Shown: one piece after another, positions 50,707-60,187 of the stretch
Position numbering within the stretch: position 1 is the stretch's first letter
Layout: the number at the start of each line of letters is the position of its first letter
DNA from: Rummeliibacillus sp044763875
GTDB taxonomy: Bacteria; Bacillota; Bacilli; Bacillales_A; Planococcaceae
Assembly (NCBI RefSeq): GCF_044763875.1
Contig: NZ_JBIWGZ010000001.1
Location: forward strand, 620,001 to 684,000
Direction: 5' to 3'
DNA: 64,000 nt
Notes under the pieces: generated by a model
The model's input: the letters and a program-made list of their open reading frames with translations, nothing else
Told to the model about the DNA's origin: nothing
Database searches by the model: none
Translations under genes and position numbers: made by a program

Positions 50707-52239
50707 ATGAATATTCAAAATTCTATTAAAGTAATAAAAGTACTAGTATGTTTATTAATTGGCTTTTGCACTATTAATTATCCGATTATCTCCTTCGCTG
50801 AAACACAAACTAGTAATTCAGCTGATGCAACAAAGAATACTAGTGGCATTGATAATGGCATAGCAAATTTAAAGTATGATAATAGAGATATTTTAGCAGT
50901 AAATGGTGATAAAGTAGAAAGTTTTGTTCCGAAACAAGGTATCAATTCAAAAGGTAAATTTGTAGTGGTTGAACGTGAGAAAAAATCACTTACAACTTCA
51001 CCAGTCGATATTTCAATTGTTGATTCTATGACTAATCGTACATATCCAGGAGCAGTACAACTTGCAAATAAAGCTTTTGCAGATAATCAACCTAGTTTAT
51101 TAGTGGCTAAGAGAAAACCTTTGAATATTAGTATAGACTTACCTGGCATGAGAAAAGAAAATACAATAACTGTCCAAAACCCAACATATAGTAATGTGTC
51201 TGGAGCAGTAGATGATTTAGTATCTACTTGGAATGAAAAGTATTCATCAACACATTCGATACCTGCAAGAATGCAGTATACAGAATCTATGGTTTATAGT
51301 AAATCTCAAATAGCAAGTGCTCTTAATGTTAACGCTAAATATCTTGATAATGGACTGAACATTGATTTTAATGCGATTGCCAATGGAGAGAAAAAAGTGA
51401 TGGTTGCGGCGTATAAGCAAATATTTTATACCGTAAGTGCAGAACTACCTGACAATCCATCAGACCTTTTTGATAATAGTGTTACTTTTGAAGAGTTAAC
51501 TCGTAAAGGGATAAGTAATGAGGCCCCACCTGTTATGGTGTCAAATGTAGCCTATGGAAGAACAATTTATGTGAAATTAGAAACAACTTCTAAGAGCAAA
51601 GATGTACAAGCTGCCTTTAAAGCTTTAATTGAGAATCAAGGCGTCCAAACGAATCAACAGTACAAAGATATTTATGAAAACAGTTCCTTTACTGCTGTAG
51701 TGTTAGGCGGAGATGCAAAAGAGCATAACAAGGTTGTTACAAAAGATTTTGATGAAATACGAAATATAATTAAAGATAATGCAGAATTAAGTCCTAAAAA
51801 TCCAGCATACCCAATTTCATATACTAGCACTTTCTTAAAAGATAATGCGGTTGCTGCTGTTCATAATAATACAGATTATATCGAGACTACAACTACAGAA
51901 TATTCCAGTGCTAAAATGAAACTTGATCATTATGGTGCCTATGTTGCTCAATTTGATGTTTCTTGGGATGAATTCTCATATGATGAAAATGGAAATGAAG
52001 TACTATCTCATAAAACTTGGGAAGCAAACGGCAAAGACAGAACTGCTCATTTCTCTACTGTCATATCACTTCCACCTAATTCAAAAAATATAAAAGTCAT
52101 AGCAAGAGAATGTACAGGTCTTCCATGGGAATGGTGGAGAACAGTTATTAATGAACAAAATGTTCCATTAGCAAATGAAATTAACATCTGGATTGGCGGA
52201 ACGACATTATACCCAACCTATAATATTAGTTATAATTAA
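50707..52239 (+). CDS. Cholesterol-dependent (thiol-activated) cytolysin
   Basis: A 510-aa secreted pore-forming protein of the CDC family. The signal peptide is about 1-31 (ending IISFA). The fold runs from a pleated N-terminal domain, beginning NLKYDNRDILAVNGDKVE, to the membrane-binding domain 4. The undecapeptide, residues 468-478, reads ECTGLPWEWWR, with Pro where most family members have Ala. The cholesterol-recognising Thr-Leu pair is T500-L501. AAGGGG precedes the ATG. Monocistronic. Closest in kind to cytolysins of Lysinibacillus and Bacillus. Confidence 0.95.
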   Translation: MNIQNSIKVIKVLVCLLIGFCTINYPIISFAETQTSNSADATKNTSGIDNGIANLKYDNRDILAVNGDKVESFVPKQGINSKGKFVVVEREKKSLTTSPVDISIVDSMTNRTYPGAVQLANKAFADNQPSLLVAKRKPLNISIDLPGMRKENTITVQNPTYSNVSGAVDDLVSTWNEKYSSTHSIPARMQYTESMVYSKSQIASALNVNAKYLDNGLNIDFNAIANGEKKVMVAAYKQIFYTVSAELPDNPSDLFDNSVTFEELTRKGISNEAPPVMVSNVAYGRTIYVKLETTSKSKDVQAAFKALIENQGVQTNQQYKDIYENSSFTAVVLGGDAKEHNKVVTKDFDEIRNIIKDNAELSPKNPAYPISYTSTFLKDNAVAAVHNNTDYIETTTTEYSSAKMKLDHYGAYVAQFDVSWDEFSYDENGNEVLSHKTWEANGKDRTAHFSTVISLPPNSKNIKVIARECTGLPWEWWRTVINEQNVPLANEINIWIGGTTLYPTYNISYN

Positions 52240-52257
52240 AAGTGATGTATACGTTCG

Positions 52258-52280
52258 AGGCGCCCTGTTTATAGGGCGCT
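52258..52280 (+). terminator. Terminator of the cytolysin gene
   Basis: AGGCGCCCT/AGGGCGCTT hairpin around GTTTAT then TTATACTTTT, 18 bp after the stop. Confidence 0.75.
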
Positions 52281-52432
52281 TTATACTTTTGAAATAATTA
52301 CTTATTATATTTTTTATCTCACTTAATTTAATCCCTCTATTCTAAGTTAATTTAACGTGAAAACTCAAATACTTAGCAAAAACATATTTCCCTTGATTTA
52401 TCTTTTGTTTTTGAAACGGTTAAATCTGGATA

Positions 52433-52463
52433 CAAAAAAAGGCTATCAGCAGAACTGACAGCC
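52433..52463 (-). terminator. Terminator of topB
   Basis: Minus-strand GGCTGTCAG/CTGATAGCC hairpin around TTCTG followed by TTTTTTT. It is 213 bp downstream of the topB stop; nothing else is seen in 52464-52675. Confidence 0.75.
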
Positions 52464-52675
52464 CTATTCCTAATCCAAACATTCCTTATCGCTCCATTTT
52501 GAAGCGACTCCAAAAAGCTAGACAAGTAGTTATTTCATTAGGCATCTTTTTAGTGTGTGGTAATTTGTCGATTTACTTTAACAAGTCGCTAAACACTTTT
52601 CTCCCCTTTACACCCTACCTCATCGAATGTTTATATGAGTTAAAAATACTCTTTGGAAGTTATATTTAGGTTCAA

Positions 52676-54802
52676 TTAAAATTCAAAAATTACTTTCCCC
52701 TGTTCCAACTTCAGTTTAGCAGAAAAACTTGAGCCTTTTTTTGACTTAAAGCCTTTCATCTCTTTTGTCACACCATTTTGACATAGATCTTTTATTTGAT
52801 TTGGTGAAAGTTTTTTGCTAGCTATTGTTTTAGAAACAGTGAATTTACATCCTGCTTTGTAATTTGAACAACCGTAGAATGATTTTCTTGCGAGCATTTT
52901 TCCTTGATGGCAAATTGGACATTCTACAATTGGTTCGTTTGAAGGCGTCGCTTCTACTGCAGCTTGGATATTTGTACCCGCTACTTTTTCAGGTGTTACT
53001 TCTATTAAATGGTGGAGAAATTTTGAAACGCTTCCTAAGAATGCTTCTTGTGATCCATTCCCATTACCTATTTTTCGTAGATATGTTTCCCATTTAGCTG
53101 TCATTGCTGGGCTAGATAATAGCGAGCCCTCAATCGTTTCACAAAGTACACGACCTTTATCTGTAATCATAACGATATTTTTTGCTACTTCAATATAACT
53201 ATGTCTTTTAATCGTTTCAATAATTCCAGAACGCGTGGCTTCAGTACCTAGGCCTTCCACTTCTTTCAAGATATCACTTTCTCCCTCATCCTCTATAAAC
53301 TTACCGCAAGTTTTCATCATTTGTACAAGCTGTCCTTCTGTATAAGGCTTTGGAGGTTGTGTTGTGCCTTCATGAATATGGATATGTGCTTCAACTATTT
53401 CTTGTTGTTTGACTTGTGGTAATAAAGGCTCTTCTTCCTTTTTCTTTTTGGATGAGACTGGCCACAGTTCTTGGAAACCTTTATCTAGCTCTACCTTGCC
53501 TACTGTTTTAAAATCAATACCTTTGACATCTGTCATAATGGTTGTTTCTTCATATAAATAATCTCTATGGAACATCGCTAGCATACTGCGGACGATCTCA
53601 AGATAAATATTCTGCTCCATTGGTGGCAATCCAGCAACCTTTTGTTCAGATGGAATTGTTTTAGTTGGGATGATCGCATAGTGTTCCTCAACTTTGGCAT
53701 TATCAACATAGCGTTTTTGAGGACGGTGATTGGCTACCTCAAATGGGTGTCCAATAATTCTCTGATAGGCCGGAATTTGCCCTACTAGATAACCAAATTC
53801 TGCTTCTGTAATGTATTGACAGTCAGAACGAGGATAGGAAACGAGTTTCTTTTCGTATAAAGATTGCACAATCTCCAACACTTTCGCCGGACTATATTTC
53901 CAAATTTTATTGGCCTTTGCTTGTAAAGTAGATAGTGAATGAAGCTTTGGTGGCTTGATCGATTTACGAGCTTTTTTCACATCTTTGATTGTTCCCTGAA
54001 GAGGATCATCTTCTACAATACCCGCTTGCATTAAAATCGCTTCTGCTTCTTCACGCTTGTCCTTTTTTACAGCGGCCTTCCCTTTATATGGACCAAATTC
54101 TGATAAAAAATCACCCGTTAACTCGTAAAAATTGGATGGCTTAAAGTTTTCAATCTCCATTTGGCGTTGATAAATCATATAAACAGTTGGTGTTTGTACA
54201 CGGCCAATTGACATTGTCTCGTTTAGTCCCTTTGCTTTTAAAAGCATCGTATATAAGCGACTCGCATTCATCCCTACGAGCCAATCACTGATTTGACGAG
54301 TTTGAGCTTCACGATATAATAGCAAGTCTTTCTGGTTATCTCTTAAATTCGTAAAGCCCTTTCGAATCTCATCTATTTCTAACGAATTAATCCATAATCG
54401 TTGTACCGGTTTATTCCGCACACCGGTTTGACGTAAAATCGAATAAAAGATATTAGATCCTTCTCTGTCCACATCGCATGCGTTAATCAATAGGTCTGCT
54501 TCTTTAAAAAGTCTCTTCACTTCTTGGAATTGATCCCACTTCCCTTTTGATACACGAAACTCATATTTTTCAGGGATCATTGGAAGTTGAGCAAGCGACC
54601 ATCTTTTCCATTCAGGTTTATAGTCTGCAGGTTGTTTTAATTCAACTAAGTGACCGATTCCCCATGTGATCGTAGCACCTTGAGGAAATGTAGCTGATGG
54701 CTGTAATTCTATGTAGTTTTTTGTTTTCTTTGCTACTTTAAATGCGTCCGCATATGCCTTTGCCTGTGAAGGTTTCTCAGCAAGTATACATATAAGAGTC
54801 AA
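52676..54802 (-). CDS. topB: DNA topoisomerase III
   Basis: A 708-aa type IA topoisomerase that decatenates and relaxes DNA through a single-strand break. The Toprim domain has AEKPSQAKAYADAF and the metal motif CDVDREGSN. The catalytic tyrosine is in LVSYPRSDCQYI. A single zinc-finger-like module (CPICHQGKM, then YGCSNYKAGC) is near the C-terminus. It begins with TTG; GGAG is 11 nt upstream and no in-frame ATG is near. A fragment of the same 3' end lies at 50226. Confidence 0.94.
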   Translation of the reverse strand: MTLICILAEKPSQAKAYADAFKVAKKTKNYIELQPSATFPQGATITWGIGHLVELKQPADYKPEWKRWSLAQLPMIPEKYEFRVSKGKWDQFQEVKRLFKEADLLINACDVDREGSNIFYSILRQTGVRNKPVQRLWINSLEIDEIRKGFTNLRDNQKDLLLYREAQTRQISDWLVGMNASRLYTMLLKAKGLNETMSIGRVQTPTVYMIYQRQMEIENFKPSNFYELTGDFLSEFGPYKGKAAVKKDKREEAEAILMQAGIVEDDPLQGTIKDVKKARKSIKPPKLHSLSTLQAKANKIWKYSPAKVLEIVQSLYEKKLVSYPRSDCQYITEAEFGYLVGQIPAYQRIIGHPFEVANHRPQKRYVDNAKVEEHYAIIPTKTIPSEQKVAGLPPMEQNIYLEIVRSMLAMFHRDYLYEETTIMTDVKGIDFKTVGKVELDKGFQELWPVSSKKKKEEEPLLPQVKQQEIVEAHIHIHEGTTQPPKPYTEGQLVQMMKTCGKFIEDEGESDILKEVEGLGTEATRSGIIETIKRHSYIEVAKNIVMITDKGRVLCETIEGSLLSSPAMTAKWETYLRKIGNGNGSQEAFLGSVSKFLHHLIEVTPEKVAGTNIQAAVEATPSNEPIVECPICHQGKMLARKSFYGCSNYKAGCKFTVSKTIASKKLSPNQIKDLCQNGVTKEMKGFKSKKGSSFSAKLKLEQGKVIFEF

Positions 54803-54926
54803 ATTAAGTCACTCTCCTTGAATCCTATTAAAATTGATTTAATTCTTCTTTTACTCAAAAAAGGCAATTTATTTTATTATAATTTATTTTACGAGTTTTG
54901 GGACAAACAATAAGATGTGATCTTTT

Positions 54927-54970
54927 ATAACTTTGTTCAGCAATCGGCTCATTTTCTTGAACAAAGTTAT
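54927..54970. repeat. 13-bp inverted repeat
   Basis: ATAACTTTGTTCA (54927-54939) and its exact inverse TGAACAAAGTTAT (54958-54970), downstream of the TetR gene. No T-run follows. It may be a terminator remnant or a site for a protein. Confidence 0.5.
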
Positions 54971-55036
54971 GAAGATTTGTACATAAATTAACGAAGCATT
55001 ATTGAAAAAAATAGATTCAACAGTCCACGTCTATTT

Positions 55037-55612
55037 TTATTCGCTTTCAAATTGAAAAATATCTTGATTAATCATTTGATGGAAGTATCTATCCATTTCT
55101 TCTGCTGAAACACTTTCTCTATTTTGAAACCACCATCCACTTAACGTTGTAATTACCCCCGAATAGAATGCGATAATTAACTCATTTGGTATCGTATGAT
55201 TTTTACAAATTCGATTTAATTCTTGATTCTCTTGTTTCTTCGTTTCACGAGTTTGATAATTTATAAAGCTAAAAAATTGTTCATCATCTATTTGTGACTC
55301 TAATATTTTCCCTATCTCCTTATGATGTAGGAATTGCTCCATCACTTGAAATGGTTTAGTTAATCGTTCTAAAAGTGGTATTGTAAAAGCTTCCTCTTGA
55401 GATTGTTTAAATCCAAATGCCAATAACGCATCTTTATCTTCAAAATGTTTATAAAATGTTGTTCGATGCACCATCGCACGATCACAGATTTGATTGATAG
55501 TAATGGAACTATATTTCTGTTTTGATTGCGTCATTAATTCAAATAAGGACTCCCACAATAATTTATGTGTACGTCTAATTCGTAAATCCAGCTGTCCCTC
55601 ATTACTTTTCAT
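55037..55612 (-). CDS. TetR-family regulator of the adjacent MFS pump
   Basis: A 191-aa repressor. The helix-turn-helix is SSITINQICDRAMVHRTTFY (about 36-55), then KHFEDKDALL. The C-terminal part is a TetR_C_7-like ligand domain. GGAGAAGTGTAG lies before the ATG. Divergent from the MFS gene at 55760, with repeated ACACATGTA half-sites between them, so it most likely represses both genes until a drug binds. Confidence 0.9.
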   Translation of the reverse strand: MKSNEGQLDLRIRRTHKLLWESLFELMTQSKQKYSSITINQICDRAMVHRTTFYKHFEDKDALLAFGFKQSQEEAFTIPLLERLTKPFQVMEQFLHHKEIGKILESQIDDEQFFSFINYQTRETKKQENQELNRICKNHTIPNELIIAFYSGVITTLSGWWFQNRESVSAEEMDRYFHQMINQDIFQFESE

Positions 55613-55680
55613 CTACACTTCTCCTTTTTTGTAGATTAATTATACAACGACTGAAAATTGATTCTCCCTATTTTTAATCT

Positions 55681-55725
55681 ACACATGTATATTATATTAC
55701 ATGTGATTTTTTATATACACATGTA
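55681..55725. promoter_or_regulatory. Operator region between the TetR and MFS genes
   Basis: CACATGTA-N8-TACATGTG (55682-55705) is a perfect inverted repeat. A third half-site, ACACATGTA, lies at 55717-55725. Its position over the divergent promoters fits a TetR-type operator. Confidence 0.7.
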
Positions 55726-55759
55726 TAAAAAGAATAGAATGCAGGAGGAAATTGAATAA

Positions 55760-57235
55760 ATGAATATTACGACCACGGATTCTACAAATAGTAAAGTTGA
55801 TATTTCTAATATTAGACATACACCAATTTTAATTGCATTAATTTTAGGTGCAATGGTCGCATTTTTAAACGAAACATTACTTGGTAATGCTTTAACTGTA
55901 TTAATGCAAGAATTTGATGTAACACCTTCAACAATTCAATGGCTTTCTACGGCCTACATGTTAGTAGTTGGGGTTTTGGTTCCGATTACAGCTTTACTTC
56001 AACAATGGCTCACAACAAGACAAATGTTCTTAACCGCCATGTTAACATTTTTAGTCGGTACATTGATTGCTGGATTCGCACCGACATTTTCTGTTTTATT
56101 AATCGGTCGTATTGTCCAAGCAATCGCTACTGGATTAATTTCACCACTACTAATGAATACGATTTTAATTATTTGTCCTCCAGAAAAACGTGGTGCCACA
56201 ATGGGCTTAATCGGACTTGTTATGATGTTTTCTCCAGCAGTTGGTCCTACATTATCCGGATTGATCGTTGATACACTTAATTGGAGATGGTTATTCTACA
56301 TTGTTATTCCTATCGTAATCATTTCTATTTTAATTGGAATGAAGTACATTCAAAATGTCACAGAGTTAACACGACCAAAAGTTGATTATTTATCAATCCT
56401 TTTATCAACATTAGGTTTTGGTGGTATTGTGTATAGCTTTAGCGCTTCAGGCGATTTGGGATGGTCAGATTCTAAAGTGTATTTCTCTTTAATCATCGGA
56501 GCTATATCGTTAGTCATTTTTGTTGTTCGTCAATTAAAGATCGATAATCCAATTTTAGAACTACGTGCATTTAAATTTCCCATGTTCACTTTAACTGTTG
56601 TGTTAATGTTCATCGTCATGATGTCGCTGTTCGCGTCAATGACATTATTACCAATGTTCTTACAAACGGTTTTACTTGTTACAGCCTTTAAATCAGGGCT
56701 AATCATGCTACCAGGCAGTATTGTTAGTGGCATAATGGGGCCGGTTGCAGGTAAGTTATTTGATAAACTTAGTCCAAAGACGATTATCATCCCTGGCATT
56801 GGGCTAGTAGCTGTTGCAATGTGGCTATTCAAAGGCATTACCCCAGAAACAACATTGACACAAATTATCTTGATGCACAGCTTATTAATGATTGGACTCA
56901 TGTTTGTGATGACAGCACAAACGTATGGTTTAAATCAATTGACGCCGGATCTTTATCCACACGGTACAGCACTCTTTAACACGTTATCGCAGGTAGCCGG
57001 TGCAATTGGCACAGCTATATTTATATCTAAAATGACAACAGGTACAACAAAATATATGGAAAACTCAACAAATCTAATGGATCCAGCAGAAAAATTAAAC
57101 GGCTTAACATCCGGCTTCCAAGAAGCATTTACGCTTGGATTTATCCTTGTAGTTGTTGCCCTCGTTGTATCATTTTTCTTAAAGGGTCAGAAAAAGGAGG
57201 TAAAAGCGACTCAGCTCTTACACAATGAGAATTAG
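55760..57235 (+). CDS. MFS multidrug efflux transporter, DHA2 (14-TM) family
   Basis: A 491-aa proton-driven exporter like LmrB/MdeP. Motif A-like region is near GRIVQAIATGLISPLLMNT, motif C is MMFSPAVGPTLSGLIVD, and about 14 membrane helices are seen, from ILIALILGAMVAFLNETLLG to FTLGFILVVVALVVSFFL. AGGAGG lies upstream of the ATG. It faces the TetR gene. Likely cargo is lipophilic drugs. Confidence 0.92.
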   Translation: MNITTTDSTNSKVDISNIRHTPILIALILGAMVAFLNETLLGNALTVLMQEFDVTPSTIQWLSTAYMLVVGVLVPITALLQQWLTTRQMFLTAMLTFLVGTLIAGFAPTFSVLLIGRIVQAIATGLISPLLMNTILIICPPEKRGATMGLIGLVMMFSPAVGPTLSGLIVDTLNWRWLFYIVIPIVIISILIGMKYIQNVTELTRPKVDYLSILLSTLGFGGIVYSFSASGDLGWSDSKVYFSLIIGAISLVIFVVRQLKIDNPILELRAFKFPMFTLTVVLMFIVMMSLFASMTLLPMFLQTVLLVTAFKSGLIMLPGSIVSGIMGPVAGKLFDKLSPKTIIIPGIGLVAVAMWLFKGITPETTLTQIILMHSLLMIGLMFVMTAQTYGLNQLTPDLYPHGTALFNTLSQVAGAIGTAIFISKMTTGTTKYMENSTNLMDPAEKLNGLTSGFQEAFTLGFILVVVALVVSFFLKGQKKEVKATQLLHNEN

Positions 57236-57377
57236 CAGATCCTTAATTTAATATTAGCTGTAGAATGATTTAATAAGAAATAATAAAACTTAAAAAGAAG
57301 CTTTTAATATTGCAAAATCTTTAGATGTGGACACTTCAATGTATCAGCTTTAATTATCATAAACAGACACACAAAAA

Positions 57378-57411
57378 GACCAGGTACTCACATTTTTATG
57401 AGCGCCTGGTC
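57378..57411. terminator. Terminator-like hairpin after the MFS gene
   Basis: GACCAGG/CCTGGTC with partly pairing CTCA/TGAG inside. Lies 142 bp after the stop. Confidence 0.6.
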
Positions 57412-57496
57412 ATTTGTTTATATGGCTGAAAAGTAATTCTTCCACTTGTGTTTAAAAAATTGCAACAATAGATCATGAAAGATTGGCTTTATCTAT

Positions 57497-57868
57497 TTAA
57501 TTTTTAGTATTACTATTGTCCATTATAGGTTTGTCAAACACATAAATTGTCATTGCAATATCCGTTTTTATATCGATATCTGTAAAAACATTGACTAGTT
57601 TCGCCTGAACTATGTCCTCAAGCTTTTTCACCTTTGCAGGGTCCTCATAAATTTCTTTCACTAATGTCGTCCTTGCTTTATGAACCATCTGTTGTCCTTC
57701 TTCTGATTCGATCATAAACTTTTCAACATTCGTTAAATTACCTTTCATCTCGCAAATTACCCAAGAACCTACAATACGAACATTAATTTCTTTTGGGCCA
57801 TTTCCGATATTTTCCTTACGAATTTCGCGGATTAACATACTCATTGCATGTTCCATTTTTTTTGTCAT
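57497..57868 (-). CDS. DUF2294 family protein
   Basis: A 123-aa protein with the DUF2294 pattern: KENIGNGPKEINVRIVGSWV, LTNVEKFM and VHKARTTLVKEIY. It is related to the protein at 60188 (shared GNGP/GKGP, LTNVEKF/ITPTEKF, MVHKART/MVHAART). DUF2294 genes often lie beside formate dehydrogenase genes in Bacillales, as here. GAGGG precedes the ATG. Biochemical role unknown. Confidence 0.82.
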   Translation of the reverse strand: MTKKMEHAMSMLIREIRKENIGNGPKEINVRIVGSWVICEMKGNLTNVEKFMIESEEGQQMVHKARTTLVKEIYEDPAKVKKLEDIVQAKLVNVFTDIDIKTDIAMTIYVFDKPIMDNSNTKN

Positions 57869-57954
57869 TATATCCCTCCTCGGATTCTAATCTTTAATTT
57901 TCTTCTAGGTTATTCAATATAAAATTGATTCAATTACATCATTAATTTACAGAG

Positions 57955-58563
57955 TTATAAATGTTTTTCAGGTTGATTGTAAGGAAGTTTTAGTCTCCAT
58001 TTATAATGAACCGATAGCATACGAATAAATACAACGACAACTACTATGGTCGACAATTCAATAGGACTGCTCCACCCAGCCCAAATACAAAAAGCACACA
58101 TGAATGTAAGTATCGCATGAATTTCTTCTTTTAAAGCAAGTGGGGGTCTACCCGCTAACAAATCTCGAACCATTCCTCCGCAAACACCAGTAAACATAGA
58201 AGCTATGACAATAATACCTAGATCATAATTCAAACTTTTTGCTAACAGTGCCCCATTTATCGCAAAAGAAGCAAGACCAATAGAATCAAAGAAATATCCC
58301 CATCGTTTCCAATGATGAACCCATTTTCTCTCAATGAATACGATTGTAGATAGCGTTATTATTACAACAAGTAAGGATTGACGATCCCATATTTCAGAAA
58401 TTGGAACATCGAGAACTATGTTTCTAATCACAGATCCACCATATGAAGTTGTAAGTCCAAGCACAAAGATTCCAATAAAAGAATATTTAGCCTCCATAGC
58501 AACAACTGCCCCACTTGCTGCATAAGCAATAATTCCGATTGTGTGTAAAACCGACCAAGTCAA
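57955..58563 (-). CDS. TRIC-type cation channel family protein (UPF0126)
   Basis: A 202-aa membrane protein with seven helices in two inverted halves, each with a Gly-rich bend and Arg-Asp: TTSYGGSVIRNIVLDVP and TGVCGGMVRDLLAGRPP. This is the UPF0126/TRIC signature of trimeric potassium/cation channels. It starts with TTG 8 nt after GGGGGAG. Small gap to the DUF2294 gene; the two may share a transcript. Confidence 0.88.
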   Translation of the reverse strand: MTWSVLHTIGIIAYAASGAVVAMEAKYSFIGIFVLGLTTSYGGSVIRNIVLDVPISEIWDRQSLLVVIITLSTIVFIERKWVHHWKRWGYFFDSIGLASFAINGALLAKSLNYDLGIIVIASMFTGVCGGMVRDLLAGRPPLALKEEIHAILTFMCAFCIWAGWSSPIELSTIVVVVVFIRMLSVHYKWRLKLPYNQPEKHL

Positions 58564-58675
58564 TTGACTCTCTCCCCCTTTATCAAAACTAAGCCTTTAT
58601 TCTCGAAGTCAGAGACTTGATTAGGTTGTGTGTAATAGGAAAATTACAGTTAGAAGGACATCATCACCCCAAAAT

Positions 58676-58733
58676 AAAAAAACCGCCATAAAATAGTTTG
58701 CGTATGACTTTACACAAACTATTTTATGGCGGG
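58676..58733 (-). terminator. Long terminator hairpin
   Basis: CCGCCATAAAATAGTTTG pairs exactly with its inverted copy around about 15 nt; T7 follows on the minus strand. It is a plausible end for the moaA transcript (stop at 59041). Confidence 0.85.
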
Positions 58734-58739
58734 CTAATA

Positions 58740-59040
58740 TCTAAGCAGTTCATCCTACTAGTTTATCCATCTCACCATTTAAAAATAAAAAAGAAATAGA
58801 AGTAAGCAATCTAGCATTACTTATCATCCATAACTTATATTTTATAATTATATTACATTAAACTTTTTAACTCAATATAAAATTTACAAAAAATCAAGTT
58901 GAAAAGCAACAAAATTCCATTTAAATACCGTGATTTATTTCTTCACTTTAAAACCTCAACATCTGTTAATTTCCAATCGAAAACATTGTTACTTTACCTT
59001 TATCGAAAGCTACTATTCTATTTTTGATAATCTATTTTGA
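58740..59040. other. Gene-free stretch after moaA
   Basis: AT-rich, with no ORF, repeat family or RNA that I recognise; probably the moaA 3' untranslated region. Confidence 0.4.
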
Positions 59041-60057
59041 CTATCCACCGATATGTGACATTTCGATTTTTGATTTTTTTCTTTTTTCCATCGTTTGTTC
59101 ATTTCGTTCATCGGAATAGCGGTCATTTCTATTTTCCCAAACATTCGAAATGCATTTGATGATTGATGCATCATCTTCCCCAGTTCTTAACAATTCTCTT
59201 AGATCAGTTCCATCTGTTGCAAATAAACAAGTATATAATTTTCCTTCTGCTGAAATACGTGCACGCGAGCAAGTTGAACAGAAAGAATCTGTTACAGATG
59301 ATATTACACCAATTTCGCCCTGCTCATCTTGATATTGATAACGCTTAGCTACTTCCCCTGTATAATTAGGTTCAACAGGGTTCAAAGGGGAAAATTGATG
59401 AACTTGCTCAATGATTTCTTTCTTCGACACAACGTCATCTAGTCGCCAACCATTTGTGTTACCTACATCCATATATTCAACAAAACGAAGAATATGCTGT
59501 TTGTCTTTAAAAAATTCTGCCATCGAAACGATATCTTGTTCATTTTTTCCTTTTTTAACAACCATATTGATTTTCACTTGTAAACCTGCTTCTGCAGCTT
59601 TTTCAATACCTTCTAATACCGTTTTCACTTTTCCTCGATGACCATTCATCTCGAAAAATCGCTCTTCATTTAGCGAATCTAGACTGACAGCTACTCGTGA
59701 TAATCCTGCTTTTGCCAAATCATTTGCATATTTTTTCAATAAAGTACCATTGGTTGTTAAAGCAATATCCTCTACTCCAACTATGTTATGAATGCGTTCA
59801 ATTAATTTTGGCAGATCTCGACGTAGTAAAGGTTCACCACCAGTAATACGCACTTTTTTCACTCCTAATGAGACGAAAATCTTTACTAATCGTTCGATTT
59901 CTTCAAAACTCAATATTTTATCGGACGGTAAAAAAGCGTAATCTGGACCAAACACTTCTGCTGGCATGCAGTATTGACAACGAAAATTACAACGGTCTGT
60001 CACTGATATTCTTAAATCTCTTAACGGTCTGTGTAGTTGGTCATGTAGATTGTTAAT
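59041..60057 (-). CDS. moaA: GTP 3',8-cyclase MoaA (predicted ATT start)
   Basis: A 338-aa radical-SAM enzyme for the first step of molybdenum-cofactor synthesis. The SAM cluster is CNFRCQYC in ISVTDRCNFRCQYCMPAE; the second cluster uses FCSTC and YTC (CSTCSRARISAEGKLYTC); it ends in the conserved Gly-Gly (SHIGG). The frame upstream of the first GTG still codes for family sequence (NNLHDQLHRPLRDLRIS), and the only start with a ribosome site is ATT at 60057, 6 nt after AAGGAG. A GTG start would remove a conserved N-terminus. Confidence 0.9.
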   Translation of the reverse strand: MNNLHDQLHRPLRDLRISVTDRCNFRCQYCMPAEVFGPDYAFLPSDKILSFEEIERLVKIFVSLGVKKVRITGGEPLLRRDLPKLIERIHNIVGVEDIALTTNGTLLKKYANDLAKAGLSRVAVSLDSLNEERFFEMNGHRGKVKTVLEGIEKAAEAGLQVKINMVVKKGKNEQDIVSMAEFFKDKQHILRFVEYMDVGNTNGWRLDDVVSKKEIIEQVHQFSPLNPVEPNYTGEVAKRYQYQDEQGEIGVISSVTDSFCSTCSRARISAEGKLYTCLFATDGTDLRELLRTGEDDASIIKCISNVWENRNDRYSDERNEQTMEKRKKSKIEMSHIGG

Positions 60058-60187
60058 TTTAAACTCCTTCTTTCATATTAGTCAATTGCTTCATTCGTAG
60101 GTAATTGATTACGCTCTTTGTGCGTACAGAACCACTTTCTAACGCGTAAAATCTCTCGTGATTCTGCTCTTTTCAAAAGACATCTCG

